Source: Coccinella septempunctata (lineage: Eukaryota; Arthropoda; Insecta; Coleoptera; Coccinellidae). Taken from it: a stretch of DNA of 64,000 bases. The translations under genes and the position numbers were made by a program. Every line of letters starts with the position of its first letter. Position 1 is the first letter of the stretch. The notes below the pieces were generated by a model. It worked only from the letters and a program-made list of their open reading frames with translations, was not told the DNA's origin and searched no databases. The stretch lies in assembly GCF_907165205.1 (NCBI RefSeq), contig NC_058192.1, forward strand, positions 29,974,001 through 30,038,000. Reading direction: 5' to 3'. Positions 10,018-19,228 of the stretch are shown in pieces.

Positions 10018-11373
10018 ATGACGCGCGGACGTGGTATTATTTGCGCTCGATGTAATGTCAAAGTTGATAGATATGATGATTCCATCAACTGCATTAAGTG
10101 TAATAATAGTTATCATTTAAAGTGTGTGAATTTAACTCTAGAAAGTTTCAATAAATTGTGTGAAGATACCTCACAGAAATGGGTTTGTGATGAGTGTCTA
10201 CAACCTGATGTTGCCGATGCTGGTGCTGGTGCATCCCCTCTAGAGGAAGTCCATATTACGAGGGCGGATCTTCTCAGTATAAAATGTGAAATTGTGAATG
10301 AAATATCTTCGACATTTTTTGATACTGTCAATGATTTGAAATCATTGATAGTATCGCAAAGTAAACAAATCAGCGACCTCAAGAAGGAAATATGTACTCT
10401 TAAAAACATGATGGCAACAGCTGCTACCGCTGATAATACCCTAATTTCAGCCTGCCGGAATTCCCTCGTTGAGTCATCGATGCATGTAGCCGGCGCTGAT
10501 AACACCCAGATTTCAATCGGCCGGAATTCCATCGCTGAAACGTCGATGCATACTGAACAAACTCATCTCGATGCTCAAAACATTTCTAATTTTATTAATG
10601 ATAGCAATGTTAATGCCTCTAAAGAGAGCGGATTCAATGGGAGTCGGCGGGATGGGAGAGATAATTCATCGGGGTGGACTGTTGTAACATCGAATAAAAA
10701 CAATAAGAAAAATAAAATCAAACAAGGTTCACCCGGGGCCGAGACACCACAAATTCCCCCTGCCGAACACAGAGAGGGTACTAAAAAAGTACTGAAACCG
10801 ATAGTGGGAACCTCGAAGGCGGGGAATCTAAATGCTGTCCCGAAGATTCAATTCTCGCATATCCATATTACACGACTCAGGCCGGAAAGATCTACGAATG
10901 AGCTGCTGGACTTTTTCGATGGAAACATACCCAATGTCTCTTGTGAAAAATTAACTTCTAGGAAGCCTGAGATATACTCGTCATTCAAAATTACTCTACC
11001 CACGGAATTTTTGGACAAAGTCTTAAATCCTGAAATCCTAAAAGTTTTTTATGAAACGACGCCTGTCCAACACCGCTTCGTGAAAAACAGAGCCCGTTCA
11101 ACGTTTTTACCATTTTCTGATCGCTGTCACGGGGAACTCAATGGTTATTATCAAAATGTTCGTGGTCTGAATATGAGGTCTCATGAATTCAGGAATTCAG
11201 TGTCGAGTGGTGATTTCGATTTTGTATCTATAACTGAGACTTGGCTGCAGGATGGGATACAGGATGGTGAATTGATTCCTTCTGAGTACGATGTGTTTCG
11301 GTCTGACAGGGATTTAGTGAGAACCGGCTCATCTACCGGGGGAGGAGTGTTAGTTGCGGTTCGGAGTGAGTGA
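10018..11373 (+). CDS. Non-LTR ORF1-type protein (PHD finger, coiled coil) fused to truncated endonuclease
   Basis: I start at the ATG 10018 (MTRGRG). Residues ~6-56 form a Cys4-His-Cys3 PHD-like finger: CARC, CIKC, HLKC and CDEC pairs. A 'VSQSKQISDLKKEICTLKNM' coiled-coil follows at about 110-135, then Ser/Asn-rich linker containing a duplicated segment (SACRNSLVESSMH and SIGRNSIAETSMH), a basic tract, and a small domain 'HITRLRPERSTNELLDFF' resembling the RRM-like ORF1 core. From about residue 375 it switches to the apurinic endonuclease start: YYQNVRGLNMRSHEF then FVSITETWLQDG. The endonuclease stops after ~75 residues with no GDFN or SDH blocks. It functions, if at all, in RNA binding for retrotransposition; this fused form is likely non-functional. 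Confidence 0.75.
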   Translation: MTRGRGIICARCNVKVDRYDDSINCIKCNNSYHLKCVNLTLESFNKLCEDTSQKWVCDECLQPDVADAGAGASPLEEVHITRADLLSIKCEIVNEISSTFFDTVNDLKSLIVSQSKQISDLKKEICTLKNMMATAATADNTLISACRNSLVESSMHVAGADNTQISIGRNSIAETSMHTEQTHLDAQNISNFINDSNVNASKESGFNGSRRDGRDNSSGWTVVTSNKNNKKNKIKQGSPGAETPQIPPAEHREGTKKVLKPIVGTSKAGNLNAVPKIQFSHIHITRLRPERSTNELLDFFDGNIPNVSCEKLTSRKPEIYSSFKITLPTEFLDKVLNPEILKVFYETTPVQHRFVKNRARSTFLPFSDRCHGELNGYYQNVRGLNMRSHEFRNSVSSGDFDFVSITETWLQDGIQDGELIPSEYDVFRSDRDLVRTGSSTGGGVLVAVRSE

Positions 11374-11573
11374 GTTACGTCTTATAATTTTCGTAAAGCC
11401 AATTTCATTGACATGTATGAACACTTCCTCAAGGCTGACTGGTGAAGTGATTCTGATATAGCATGTACTGAATTTTATGACGTTCTCAATAATATTTTCG
11501 AACAAACTGTTCCAGTCAAGATAAGGAGGAAACAACGTTTTCCTTCATATGGTACTCCTCTGAGATAGTTGCG

Positions 11574-13483
11574 TTGATCAAATTAAAGCTAAAAGCTTTA
11601 AAAAATTACAGAAAGTTCAAAAATAATATCAATCTTCTCAAATATAGATCACTTCGTAAGCTGCTCAAATCTAAAATAAGTATTCCACATCGAAAGTTTG
11701 TTAGTTCTTCTGAGGATAAAATACGTACTGATCCTGCGTCTTTTTGTTCATTTATGCGTCAGAATAAGGGTTTTTCTCGTATACCTGGTGTAATGAGAAA
11801 TGGTGATGAATCTTTTAAAACTCCAGCTGAAGTTATTGATGCATTTGCTGCTCACTTTTCTGGTGTGTATGAGGGACCTGCCGATACCTTGTTTATGGAA
11901 CATGATATTGATAGTACTTTCGTTGAACTAGGAAATATTACGAAGGATGATGTCATTAAGGCGTCTAAAAGGCTGTCGAACAAGTGTACGGCTGGACCTG
12001 ATGGAGTTCCTAGTTTTTTAGTCAAGGACTGCATTGGTGCGTTTGCTGCACCTCTAGCGCATATTTTTAATTTGTCTGCTATTAAGGGAAATTATCCTTC
12101 TATCTGGAAACTATCAAAAATTAACCTATTCTCAAAAAAGGTGAGAGATCGAATATAAAAAATTACCGACCTATTGCTATTTTGTCGAACTTTTCCAAAT
12201 TATTTGAGATTAATTTGCATAATTCAATTTTTCCATCAGTTAAGCACCGTATTAAACTTAGTCAACATAGTTTCATGCCAAAAAGATCCACCTGTACTAA
12301 TCTTGCCTATTTTTTTGAATTGGTGCTTGATTCATTGGATAAATCTGAACAAGTGGATGTAATCTACACGGATTTTCAGAAAGCATTCGATAAAGTCGAT
12401 CACAGAATTTTGTTGAGTAAATTGAGGTTTATATTTGGATTTGTAGATAGGTTGGCCTCTCTGATGGAATCTTATTTGTGTGAAAGAGTATGTTTTGTAG
12501 AGATCGAGCAATCTCGCTTATTTGAGTTCTGTGCAACATCTGGTGTTCCTCAGGGCTGCAACTTGGAACCTTTGCTGTTTCTTCTCTTTATTAATGATAT
12601 TCTAAATGACACTGACATTTTGATTTTGATGTTCGCTGATGATTTAAAGCTATTCACCAGAATATTATCTATTACTGATTGTGTTCGATTGCAGAAGGCG
12701 CTCGATACTCTCTTGAGATGGTGTGAAAGGAATAGGCTGTCGTTGAATGTTTCCAAGTGCCATGTAATGTCTTACACTAAAAAAAGTAATAAAATTCTTT
12801 ATAACTATCAAGTCGATAATCATGAATTATCTCGTTTAACTGAGTATAGAGATTTGAGGGTGCTGTGTGACAGTCAGTGCTCTTTTGTGCCACACTAGAA
12901 CCAACTTATTTCTTCTGTCAGTAAAACATATGGATACATTATTCGTAATGGTAGGCGCTTCAACAACTCGAACACGTTGATAATTTTATTTAATAGTTTT
13001 ATTCGTAGCAAATTAGAATATTGTAGCATCATTTGGAGACCCATATATAGTTGTCATAAAAAACGAATTGAATCAGTACAAAGGAAGTTCTATAAGTATC
13101 TAGTTTGGAGAGAAGATGGTGTCTATCCAAATATAGGTTGTTGCAATGATATGTTACTTAGTAGATTTGGAGCCGAGCCTATAGAACAAAGGGTTAAAGT
13201 AAAAGCACTATTATTTATTTATAAGATTGTGGATAACCTAATAGAGTGTAGTGAATTGATTAAGCATCTTCCCTTTTTGGTGCCCCGATTGGGCTCTAGG
13301 AGTGATGCTGTATTTTACTGTAGGGCGGGTAGAACAAAGGCCAGTCTCAGATCACCAATTAATTTCATTTGTAACTTATTCAATTGCATAGCCGGCAAAT
13401 GCGATTTGCATAATGACTCTCCCCGATCTATAGTGGCTGCATTTATGGAGGGGATTGGTAATGTCAACCAATTATTAGAATAA
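11574..13483 (+). pseudogene. Non-LTR reverse transcriptase (frameshifted)
   Basis: Three consecutive frames cover the ORF2 C-terminal two thirds. 11574-12158 has the pre-RT linker and NKCTAGPDGVPSFLVKDC. A frameshift near 12150 leads to 12182-12898 with HSFMPKRSTCTNLAYFFELV, VIYTDFQKAFDKVDHRIL (motif A), SGVPQGCNLEPLLFLLFIND (motif B) and MFADDLKLF (catalytic FADD, about residue 150 of that frame). A stop at 12896 separates 12977-13483, the thumb and C-terminal region (KLEYCSIIWRPIYSCHKKRI). The catalytic aspartates are kept, but at least two disruptions inactivate it. No RNase H domain is seen, as is usual for the CR1/Jockey group. Confidence 0.85.
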
Positions 13484-13573
13484 GTTTTTTTTTCATTGCT
13501 CTCAATATTTTAAGTAAACTTTCCTGTAATTGGGTTGTTTGACCTGTTGGAAATAAAGTCTTATTATATTCAT

Positions 13574-14402
13574 CCCAGTCTCGCTAGTGATCAGAAACTC
13601 GGGACACATAATAGTTTTGGTCGAACCATTGTCTACCAGTATTTTCACATTATCTTTTTGGCGATAACTACATATGCTTGCAAAATCCTTAGATAAGATT
13701 CCTCGTATTGATAATACGACATGGGGACATTTTCAGCTTGGGTGGATTTATGCCCCTTATCACCGACCCCTTTTATATTCCCTACTGTGGCTCCTTTTCC
13801 AATTCTGGGCAGTTTCTCTTGACATGCCCACTTCCAGCACACACAGCATCCTTTTTCCTAGCTTGCAATATTCTGCGGATTTCTTCTCTGACAATTTCCT
13901 CGATAGATCGGTCTGTTTCTTGGACTTGTCTTTACACGAAGGCGTCCTCTATGCGACGCTTGCTTCGTTGCCTCAATTTCCAACTCCTGGAGATTTTCCC
14001 TCGTTTTCAGATCTTGGTTATTTATTTGTGCATGGAAAACTTGTTGTATATGAGCATCGCCATATCTCATCTGCAGTTTCGACGTTAGAACTTCGTAACA
14101 GGCTTGTTGACTCTCCGGAATCGTTTGCAGAATGTTGAGTGCCTCTCCCCGTAGAGCTATTATTAATGCCGTGGCTTTTTGGTTGTCCAATTGTTCGCCA
14201 GCGCAACAGCTTCAACTGTTTTTGATATGTCGACCGGCATTTTTCCATCGAAAGTTGGAGGCTTTATCTTCATTCTAATACCTTCGCTGTCATTTTCCGC
14301 TTTCGCGGAGCTGTAGGGTGATGAAGCCATAATTTCTTTTCGATTTGACATTCCTTTCAGGGAATCTATTAATTTGGAATTATGTTCAATTATTTCTGCC
14401 AT
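13574..14402 (-). pseudogene. Ty3/Gypsy gag-protease fragment
   Basis: Read on the minus strand: MAEIIEHNSKLIDSLKGM and IKPPTFDGKMP (14402-14230), then QKATALIIALRGEALNILQT and LTSKLQMRYGDAHIQQVFHA (the retrotransposon Gag core), a decayed zinc knuckle (CWKWACQEKLP, with cysteine and histidine positions lost), and finally VDNGSTKTIMCPEFL at about 13630-13570, a protease active site in which D-T/S-G has become D-N-G. Several frameshifts separate the parts. The fragment is cut at 13573 exactly where the non-LTR 3' end lies, so the non-LTR element probably inserted into it. It is a different lineage from the intact Gypsy element at 45285. Confidence 0.75.
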
Positions 14403-14454
14403 TTCTTCAAACTTTTCGTTAACTTTGTAAAATGTAACGTTTTCTTCACATAAT

Positions 14455-14660
14455 TAAAACGCCCGACCACTTGGCCGTCTATTTTGAACTGCAGAAGAAA
14501 TGGAAACAAATGAAAAACGTAATATGAAATAATGAAGTCAAGGATTATAAAACATGATTTCTAATCCTTGGTATGAAATAAGTCCATTATGCATTAAAGA
14601 CGTCTTCCTATTATGAATAAAAGAAAAGAAATTAAGCGACTGCACCATTGATATGAGAGA
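14455..14660 (+). repeat. Dispersed repeat, copy 2
   Basis: It shares ordered blocks with 2300-2485: GGATTATAAAACATGAT, CTAATCCTTGGTATGAAATA, AAGCGACTGCACCATTGATA and GAGAGATAAG, preceded by a TTGGCCGTCTATTTTGAACT word typical of the 320-bp array. A non-LTR 3' tail begins right at its end (~14662). Confidence 0.6.
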
Positions 14661-14661
14661 T

Positions 14662-15842
14662 AAGATAAGATTTATTAGCGTCATAACAATATTACATTTT
14701 AGACTTGTACATACACTTAAATTCTTGAAATTTATTAACCAAGTAAGATCAAATTACTTAGCTGCAGCTGAACTCTGCCCAAGGGAGTCAAAGTCACAAT
14801 CAAGGTATTCCTCCACCGAGTAAAAATACTGTTCCATAAAAAACCTTGATGGTTTTCTCTTAAAATTGTTGAATGATAATTTCTTAATTCCGTCCGGCAG
14901 TTTATTAAAACATATCAAACTTACTTTCTGCTCTTCTTTAACCTTTGAAATGCAATAACAATTTTATTTTTGTTCCTAGTATTGTAATTATGTTGATCGC
15001 AATGTTTGTCAAAATTTTTCGAGCTTCTTTGTATTTCAAGAAGCATTTGAAAAATAAACATAAAAGGAAGACTCATAACACCAGCCTTACGAAAAAGGGG
15101 CCTACAGTGGGTTCGTCGATTGCTGTTGAATAAGGTCCGCATTGCTCACTTTTGCTGCCTAAATATAGAAATTGATTCACTAGCCCTGCCCCACAAATTC
15201 AAACCATATGATAATCTTGAGTGAAATAAGCCAAAATATGTAAGTTTCAAGGTATCAATGCATACAGTTTCCCTAAATTTCCTCAGCAGAAAGTTCATAG
15301 ACGCCAGTTTCGACGTTAAAGATTTTATGTGGGAGCGCCAATTTGAAGAACTATCAAGTGTAAGGCCAAGCAATTTTATTGGTTCACCCTCACTTGAACC
15401 TTTGCTCCCACCGATAAACAAATGTTGTGTTTTATCTTTATTTAAAGTTGTTCGCAGTAAGCCATGACTCAGCCAATTTCTCCGCTCTACTAATATGAGC
15501 TTCCGCCGCATCAATCGTCCTTGCAAAAGCCAATAACGATGAATCGTAGGCAAACAAGACCGAAAAATAGGGCAACAAATTTAGTGGAAAATCATTTATA
15601 TATATACATATATAATGAATAATAGCGGCCCCAGAACAGATCCTTGGGGCACGCCAGTACTCACTTTAAGGCTTTTGGATTCCATCTCATCAACCTGAAC
15701 AACCTGCTCTCGATCATCCAAATGTGATCTAAGTAGCTCAAGTGCAACACCTCTAACTCCATAGCTCTCCAGCTTTGAAAATAAAATGCTATGTGAGACA
15801 CAGTCGAAGGCTTTCGAGAGATCGATACAACTAAGTCCCACA
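14662..15842 (-). mobile_element. 5'-truncated CR1/Jockey-group non-LTR element
   Basis: Minus-strand RT blocks run from 15842 downward: LSCIDLSKAFDCVSHSILFS (motif A), VSTGVPQGSVLGPLLFIIYV (motif B). A gap replaces the catalytic DD region near 15590. Then come HLFIGGSKG, IKLLGLTLDSSSNWRSHIKS and RLSYGLNLWG, and after a frameshift CRPLFRKAGVMSLPFMFIFQ and HNYNTRNKNKIVI, the usual C-terminal block. The 3' UTR ends with AATAAATCTTATCTTATCT, a short repeated tail, at ~14662. The element inserted next to dispersed repeat copy 2. It is dead. Confidence 0.8.
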
Positions 15843-16454
15843 ATGGGGTATTTTCCTAAATTTCAAAATATATGTCATTAAAATCCTTATAACTCAAATA
15901 TATCGAAATATATTTTTTCCAAATTTTAACATATTGCATTTTGTCTGTATTCACTTACGAAAATTCTGATTTCATATGTGCTCTGTCATTTTCACAATCC
16001 GGCATCAACATAGACATTATAAATATCAAGTTTTGTGATCACATTTGACAAGAAAAACAAACAATGACTCAAAATGTCATCGGTTTTAAGAAGGTATAGA
16101 CACAGATTACAGAAACAATTTTATGTCTGTGGATATCTTCTTTATCGGTTCCACTGTTGTCGAATTAACAAAAATAACTAGACTTTCTCATATTCGAATG
16201 TTTACTATGTTTCGAAGGGTGTATTTTTGAAATTTCTGAATTTTCACGTGTTGGATAACTAATGGAAAAGGGTTTCCATAAATAATCTTAAATTCGATTT
16301 TGCAGTTTTAGGAAACTTGCCCATTTCACCTCTCTCGAGAGCCCCCAATGTCCTATCCACAATGCTTCTGACAGCATCAATAGTAGAGTAGTGTAGAAAA
16401 GTGCTACACTTTTCATGCAAACGAAAGGACCTATAATCAGTTTCCGAAGGTGTG
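15843..16454. other. Intron stretch, no feature recognised
   Basis: Unique-looking AT-rich sequence inside intron 2 of the phospholipase gene, between the CR1-like fragment and the LTR relic. Nothing on either strand resembles a known protein. Confidence 0.4.
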
Positions 16455-16622
16455 AATAAACTGGTACATAATTTGATTTTGACTAGTTCGTTATCGCTAC
16501 CACCCTAGATAACAGCGAACTCTGTCTCCGACTAGCAGCTACTCTGGTAGGTTTGCTATTCTTCCTAGTGAAAAGAATAGCTGGCGCTCGAGATAAGTTT
16601 TGTCCGAGGAAACCACGTTACA
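16455..16622 (+). mobile_element. Diverged LTR relic of the same family as the Gypsy element at 45285
   Basis: The sequence aligns with the last ~170 bp of the intact Gypsy LTRs (46430-46597). Shared words include GGTAGGTTTGCTATTCT, AAAGAATAGCTGGCGCTCGA and AACCACGTTACA, the last being the LTR 3' end. Upstream, AATAAA and CGCTA-CA-CCTAGA blocks also correspond, with many substitutions. The relic ends in CA at 16622, right where the RTE coding sequence starts on the minus strand, so it inserted into that RTE copy. It is far older than the 45285 insertion. Confidence 0.75.
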
Positions 16623-17340
16623 CTACCTCCGATTTCTATAATTTCCTTTGTGATTTTATCTTTTCCTGGAGTTTTGCCGTTCTTCATTTGAGACAGGGCT
16701 TTTTCGATTTATTCTATAGTAATTTCTGGTATTTCCTCGGAATCGACATTTAAAATTTCTCTTTCCCTGTGCGTACTAGGTTCTGATGTCACAGAGGAGT
16801 ACAGCTCAGAGTAGTAGTGTTCAACGACGTTTGTTATTTGGTTCCTTTCGCATTTGATAGCCCCGTTTTCATCCTTCATTTGGTAGATTCTTTTTCTGCC
16901 TTTAATTTCTATTGTCCTAAGTATCCTCAAATTTTTGTTTCTTTCTATTGTTTCCTTGATCTTTTCGGTATTATAGTTTCGAATGTCTTGTCTTATTTTC
17001 TTTCTTATTTTTTTATTTAGTTCTTTGTATTCCAGGGTATTTCTGTCCAATACGCTTCTTTCTCTTATCAAGTTTCTGGTTTCCTGTTTCAACTTATTTT
17101 ATTGGATAGGTCTCTTGAGCATATTTTCTTAGTTGCTGTCAATAAAGTTTCTCTTATTCTTTTCTCCAACTCACTTGCATCCATTGTACCTAGGTTCTCT
17201 ATGAGTGTTAGTTTTTCCTGAAGTTCCTTCTGGTATTTTTCTCTGTTATTTTTGAGTTCATCCATGGTTGGGAATCTCTTAGGTGTTAACAACTTCCTTC
17301 TCTTCATATTTGTGTCAATTTCTACCCTTGCCCTCACCAA
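16623..17340 (-). pseudogene. RTE-type non-LTR fragment (linker between endonuclease and RT)
   Basis: Minus-strand frames encode KKIRKKIRQDIRNYNTEKIK, RKRIYQMKDENGAIKCERNQ and VVEHYYSELYSS, then EIEKALSQMKNGKTPGKDKI immediately beside the LTR relic. The last block is the start of the RT domain ('--A---MKN-KAPG-D-I--E-'). The same ordered features recur in the RTE element at 28435. A stop near 17092 separates an upstream segment (MVRARVEIDTNMKRRKLL). The rest of RT is missing. Confidence 0.8.
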
Positions 17341-17344
17341 TTTT

Positions 17345-17545
17345 ATTGGCCAGCCCTAATAGACTTAATCTATAATCCTTGGTAAGAAGTCACTACATCC
17401 CTCCTTGCATATAGCGTATTATTCGCTTTATGCATTCTATCATTCTATCATGCATTCTATCAAATAAGGAAAAACTGTAGCATTGATATCAGACATACTG
17501 TACTGACCGTGTTGGAATAAGTCGTTCTTGAAACTGAACGGCCGG
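17345..17545 (+). repeat. Dispersed repeat, copy 3
   Basis: It has CTATAATCCTTGGTAAGAAG, CATATAGCGTATTATTCGCTT, CTGTAGCATTGATATCAGA and ACGGCCGGGAGTA, in the same order and orientation as 2300-2485. It includes a local ATTCTATCATGC duplication. Confidence 0.6.
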
Positions 17546-17778
17546 GAGTAAACATCACTACACTTGATTTGTTTTTCGCTTATGATTTTTTCAATTGATT
17601 TGGTGATAAAAGATGGATTTACCGAAAAGGTAGATCGCTGGGCTTACTAGTAAATTTAATACTAAGCATTCATGATACCTAAATAAGTCATATTCCTAAT
17701 TCATAGATCAACAAAAATCTCACATTCATTGAACAAACTAACTGAATTATATAATGTGTAAATATCGACTGGACAAAT
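17546..17778. other. Intron stretch, no feature recognised
   Basis: AT-rich intron sequence between dispersed repeat copy 3 and the MITE at 17779. Confidence 0.4.
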
Positions 17779-17992
17779 TATGTATATGATGAGGGAAAAT
17801 GATCGGGTCAGCAGTCGGCTGACCAGATGTTACAGTCTCTTTATTGTATTGGCCAAGCTTTCAGAAATTTGCACTTCCTTCATCAGGGCTACTAAAATAT
17901 ATAAGAAGGTAATCACTAAATGTTCGTTGATTAAAAAAAAAACACTTACAACAATGTGAGATTGCTGACCCGATCATTTTCCCCCATCATAT
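17779..17992. mobile_element. MITE with ~28-bp inverted termini and a hammerhead-like core
   Basis: The left arm has ATGATGAGGGAAAATGATCG and the complement of the right arm has ATGATGGGGGAAAATGATCG, both followed by GGTCAGCA. On the minus strand, 17858-17886 reads CTGATGA, then AGGAA...TTTCT able to pair, then GAAAG, the layout of a hammerhead ribozyme core with stem II. It lies ~80 bp before the last phospholipase exon. Confidence 0.6.
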
Positions 17993-18068
17993 AACTAAAT
18001 TATATAAACTCGAACCGTAACGATATGTATATATTTAATCTAGATTATTGACGTTGTACATTTTTTAG

Positions 18069-18300
18069 GCTCTACTACAAGCCGGGTACCTGGTTGGATG
18101 GTTATCCAGCACTCGTCATGGGGAATGGAGACGGTACAGTTAATTTGAGGTCGTTAGAAGGATGTCGTCTTTGGCAAAATTTGCAACAACAAAAAATATT
18201 CCCGAAATCGTTCCCTAAGGTGGATCACTTAGGGATACTCAGAGATAAAGGTGTTTTAGAATATATTTCTAATTTAGTTACTTCTTCCAATAGAGCTTGA
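18069..18300 (+). CDS. Group XV lysosomal phospholipase A2-like, last exon
   Basis: The exon follows TTTTTTAG and ends with TGA at 18298. The family's C-terminal block is clear: YYKPGTWLDGYPALVMGNGD then GTVNLRSLEGCRLW, matching the known 'YYESFPDR-P-ICFGDGDGTVNL-S---C--W'. The aspartate of GDGTVN is the expected catalytic Asp, and the histidine in KVDHLGIL corresponds to the catalytic His of 'EHIEML'. The preceding GDG is GNG here, a change outside the catalytic Asp. The protein ends LVTSSNRA. With the exons at 7976 and 9582, about 175 C-terminal codons are present. Confidence 0.92.
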
Positions 18301-19019
18301 ATTACTTATTTCTCTCTATTAATGGCATTAATGGTTCTTTTATATGTTCAAAAATCAGAGTGATGTTGAATAATATTCATCAAGTGGCCATAAATTAGCG
18401 ACATTGCTTTATGCAAGGTAAATAAATAATCATTTTTCGGTTATTTCAAAAACCATAGGATATTTTAAATTACTTTTTAAAGGGAAGTGAAAACTTGTGG
18501 AGCCTCCATCCAACATTTTCATTTACTCATTTACGAATGGCTCTAGTAATATTCACGTATCGAAATTTTTTTTTTCATAGAAGTACAGGAAGTCTTGATC
18601 TCAATGCGCCTTGTTTTTTAAATATAATTGCTTTTTGAATTTAGGAAAATATTTCGTACTTTACGAGTCTATGAAAGTTTTCGGTTAAATCTCTATGATA
18701 TCGGCGAATAAATTTTTTATACATTCCGAAAAACGCTGACAAAAAAAATAACTGAGAAATTATCAATTTGCATTCAGCTCAATTTCATTACTCCCGTTCG
18801 TTACTTTGTAATACAAAGCTATTGTTGGCGGATGGCATATTTCTATAGTTCAAGTAGCGTATTCGTTATCGCTTCGACCACATCACGAACCAAACGAAGT
18901 TACTATTTCCTGTTAAGAAGGATCCATAACATGTTTCTGATTCAGCGTCTCTTTTCCCCCCAAAATATTTTGAAGTCGATTCTCTTTCCCATGAGAAACA
19001 TTGAACATTGAAGGGGTAA
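18301..19019 (+). other. Phospholipase 3' UTR and downstream stretch
   Basis: A polyadenylation signal AATAAA lies at 18421-18426, about 120 bp past the stop codon, suggesting a short 3' UTR. Nothing else is recognised up to 19020. Confidence 0.5.
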
Positions 19020-19198
19020 TATTCTGTCCAGATGCAGCGAGAAACGCGCGATTCACTACGCGCGTGTCCAATCGCGAGTGTCCAATCGCGAGTGTCGAGA
19101 TACTAGGGGGGAGCGCCCACCAGAGTAGCGTTCATTCATTCATTGCTGTATCCCGTTACCGGAAATAAATCTACAAAAAGAAGAAGAAAAAAAAAAAA
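19020..19198 (+). mobile_element. Retroelement 3' end (SINE/LINE tail), + strand
   Basis: CCGGAAATAAATCTACAAAA is followed by AGAAGAAG and a run of A (19180-19199), the form of a polyadenylated or microsatellite tail of a retroposed element. A 15-bp repeat (GTGTCCAATCGCGA) occurs twice upstream at ~19066-19095. It abuts, tail to tail, the minus-strand non-LTR element that ends near 19200. Confidence 0.5.
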
Positions 19199-19228
19199 AA
19201 ATTCGAACAGACTTGTAACTTCTTAGTG

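Larger units (their letters stand above)
9991..13573 (+). mobile_element. Nearly full-length CR1/Jockey-group non-LTR element with PHD-type ORF1
   Basis: It runs from about 9990 to a TGGAAATAAAGTC...TTCAT end at ~13573. ORF1 starts at 10018 with a PHD-like zinc finger and is joined in frame to the start of an endonuclease domain; RT then follows in several frames. About 500 bp of endonuclease seems to be missing near 11370-11560, together with the ORF1 stop and ORF2 start, so this copy is defective. It sits in intron 2 of the phospholipase gene, in sense orientation, and its 3' end abuts a Gypsy gag-pro relic. PHD-type ORF1 proteins are known in CR1-group elements; the exact clade is not resolved. 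Confidence 0.85.
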
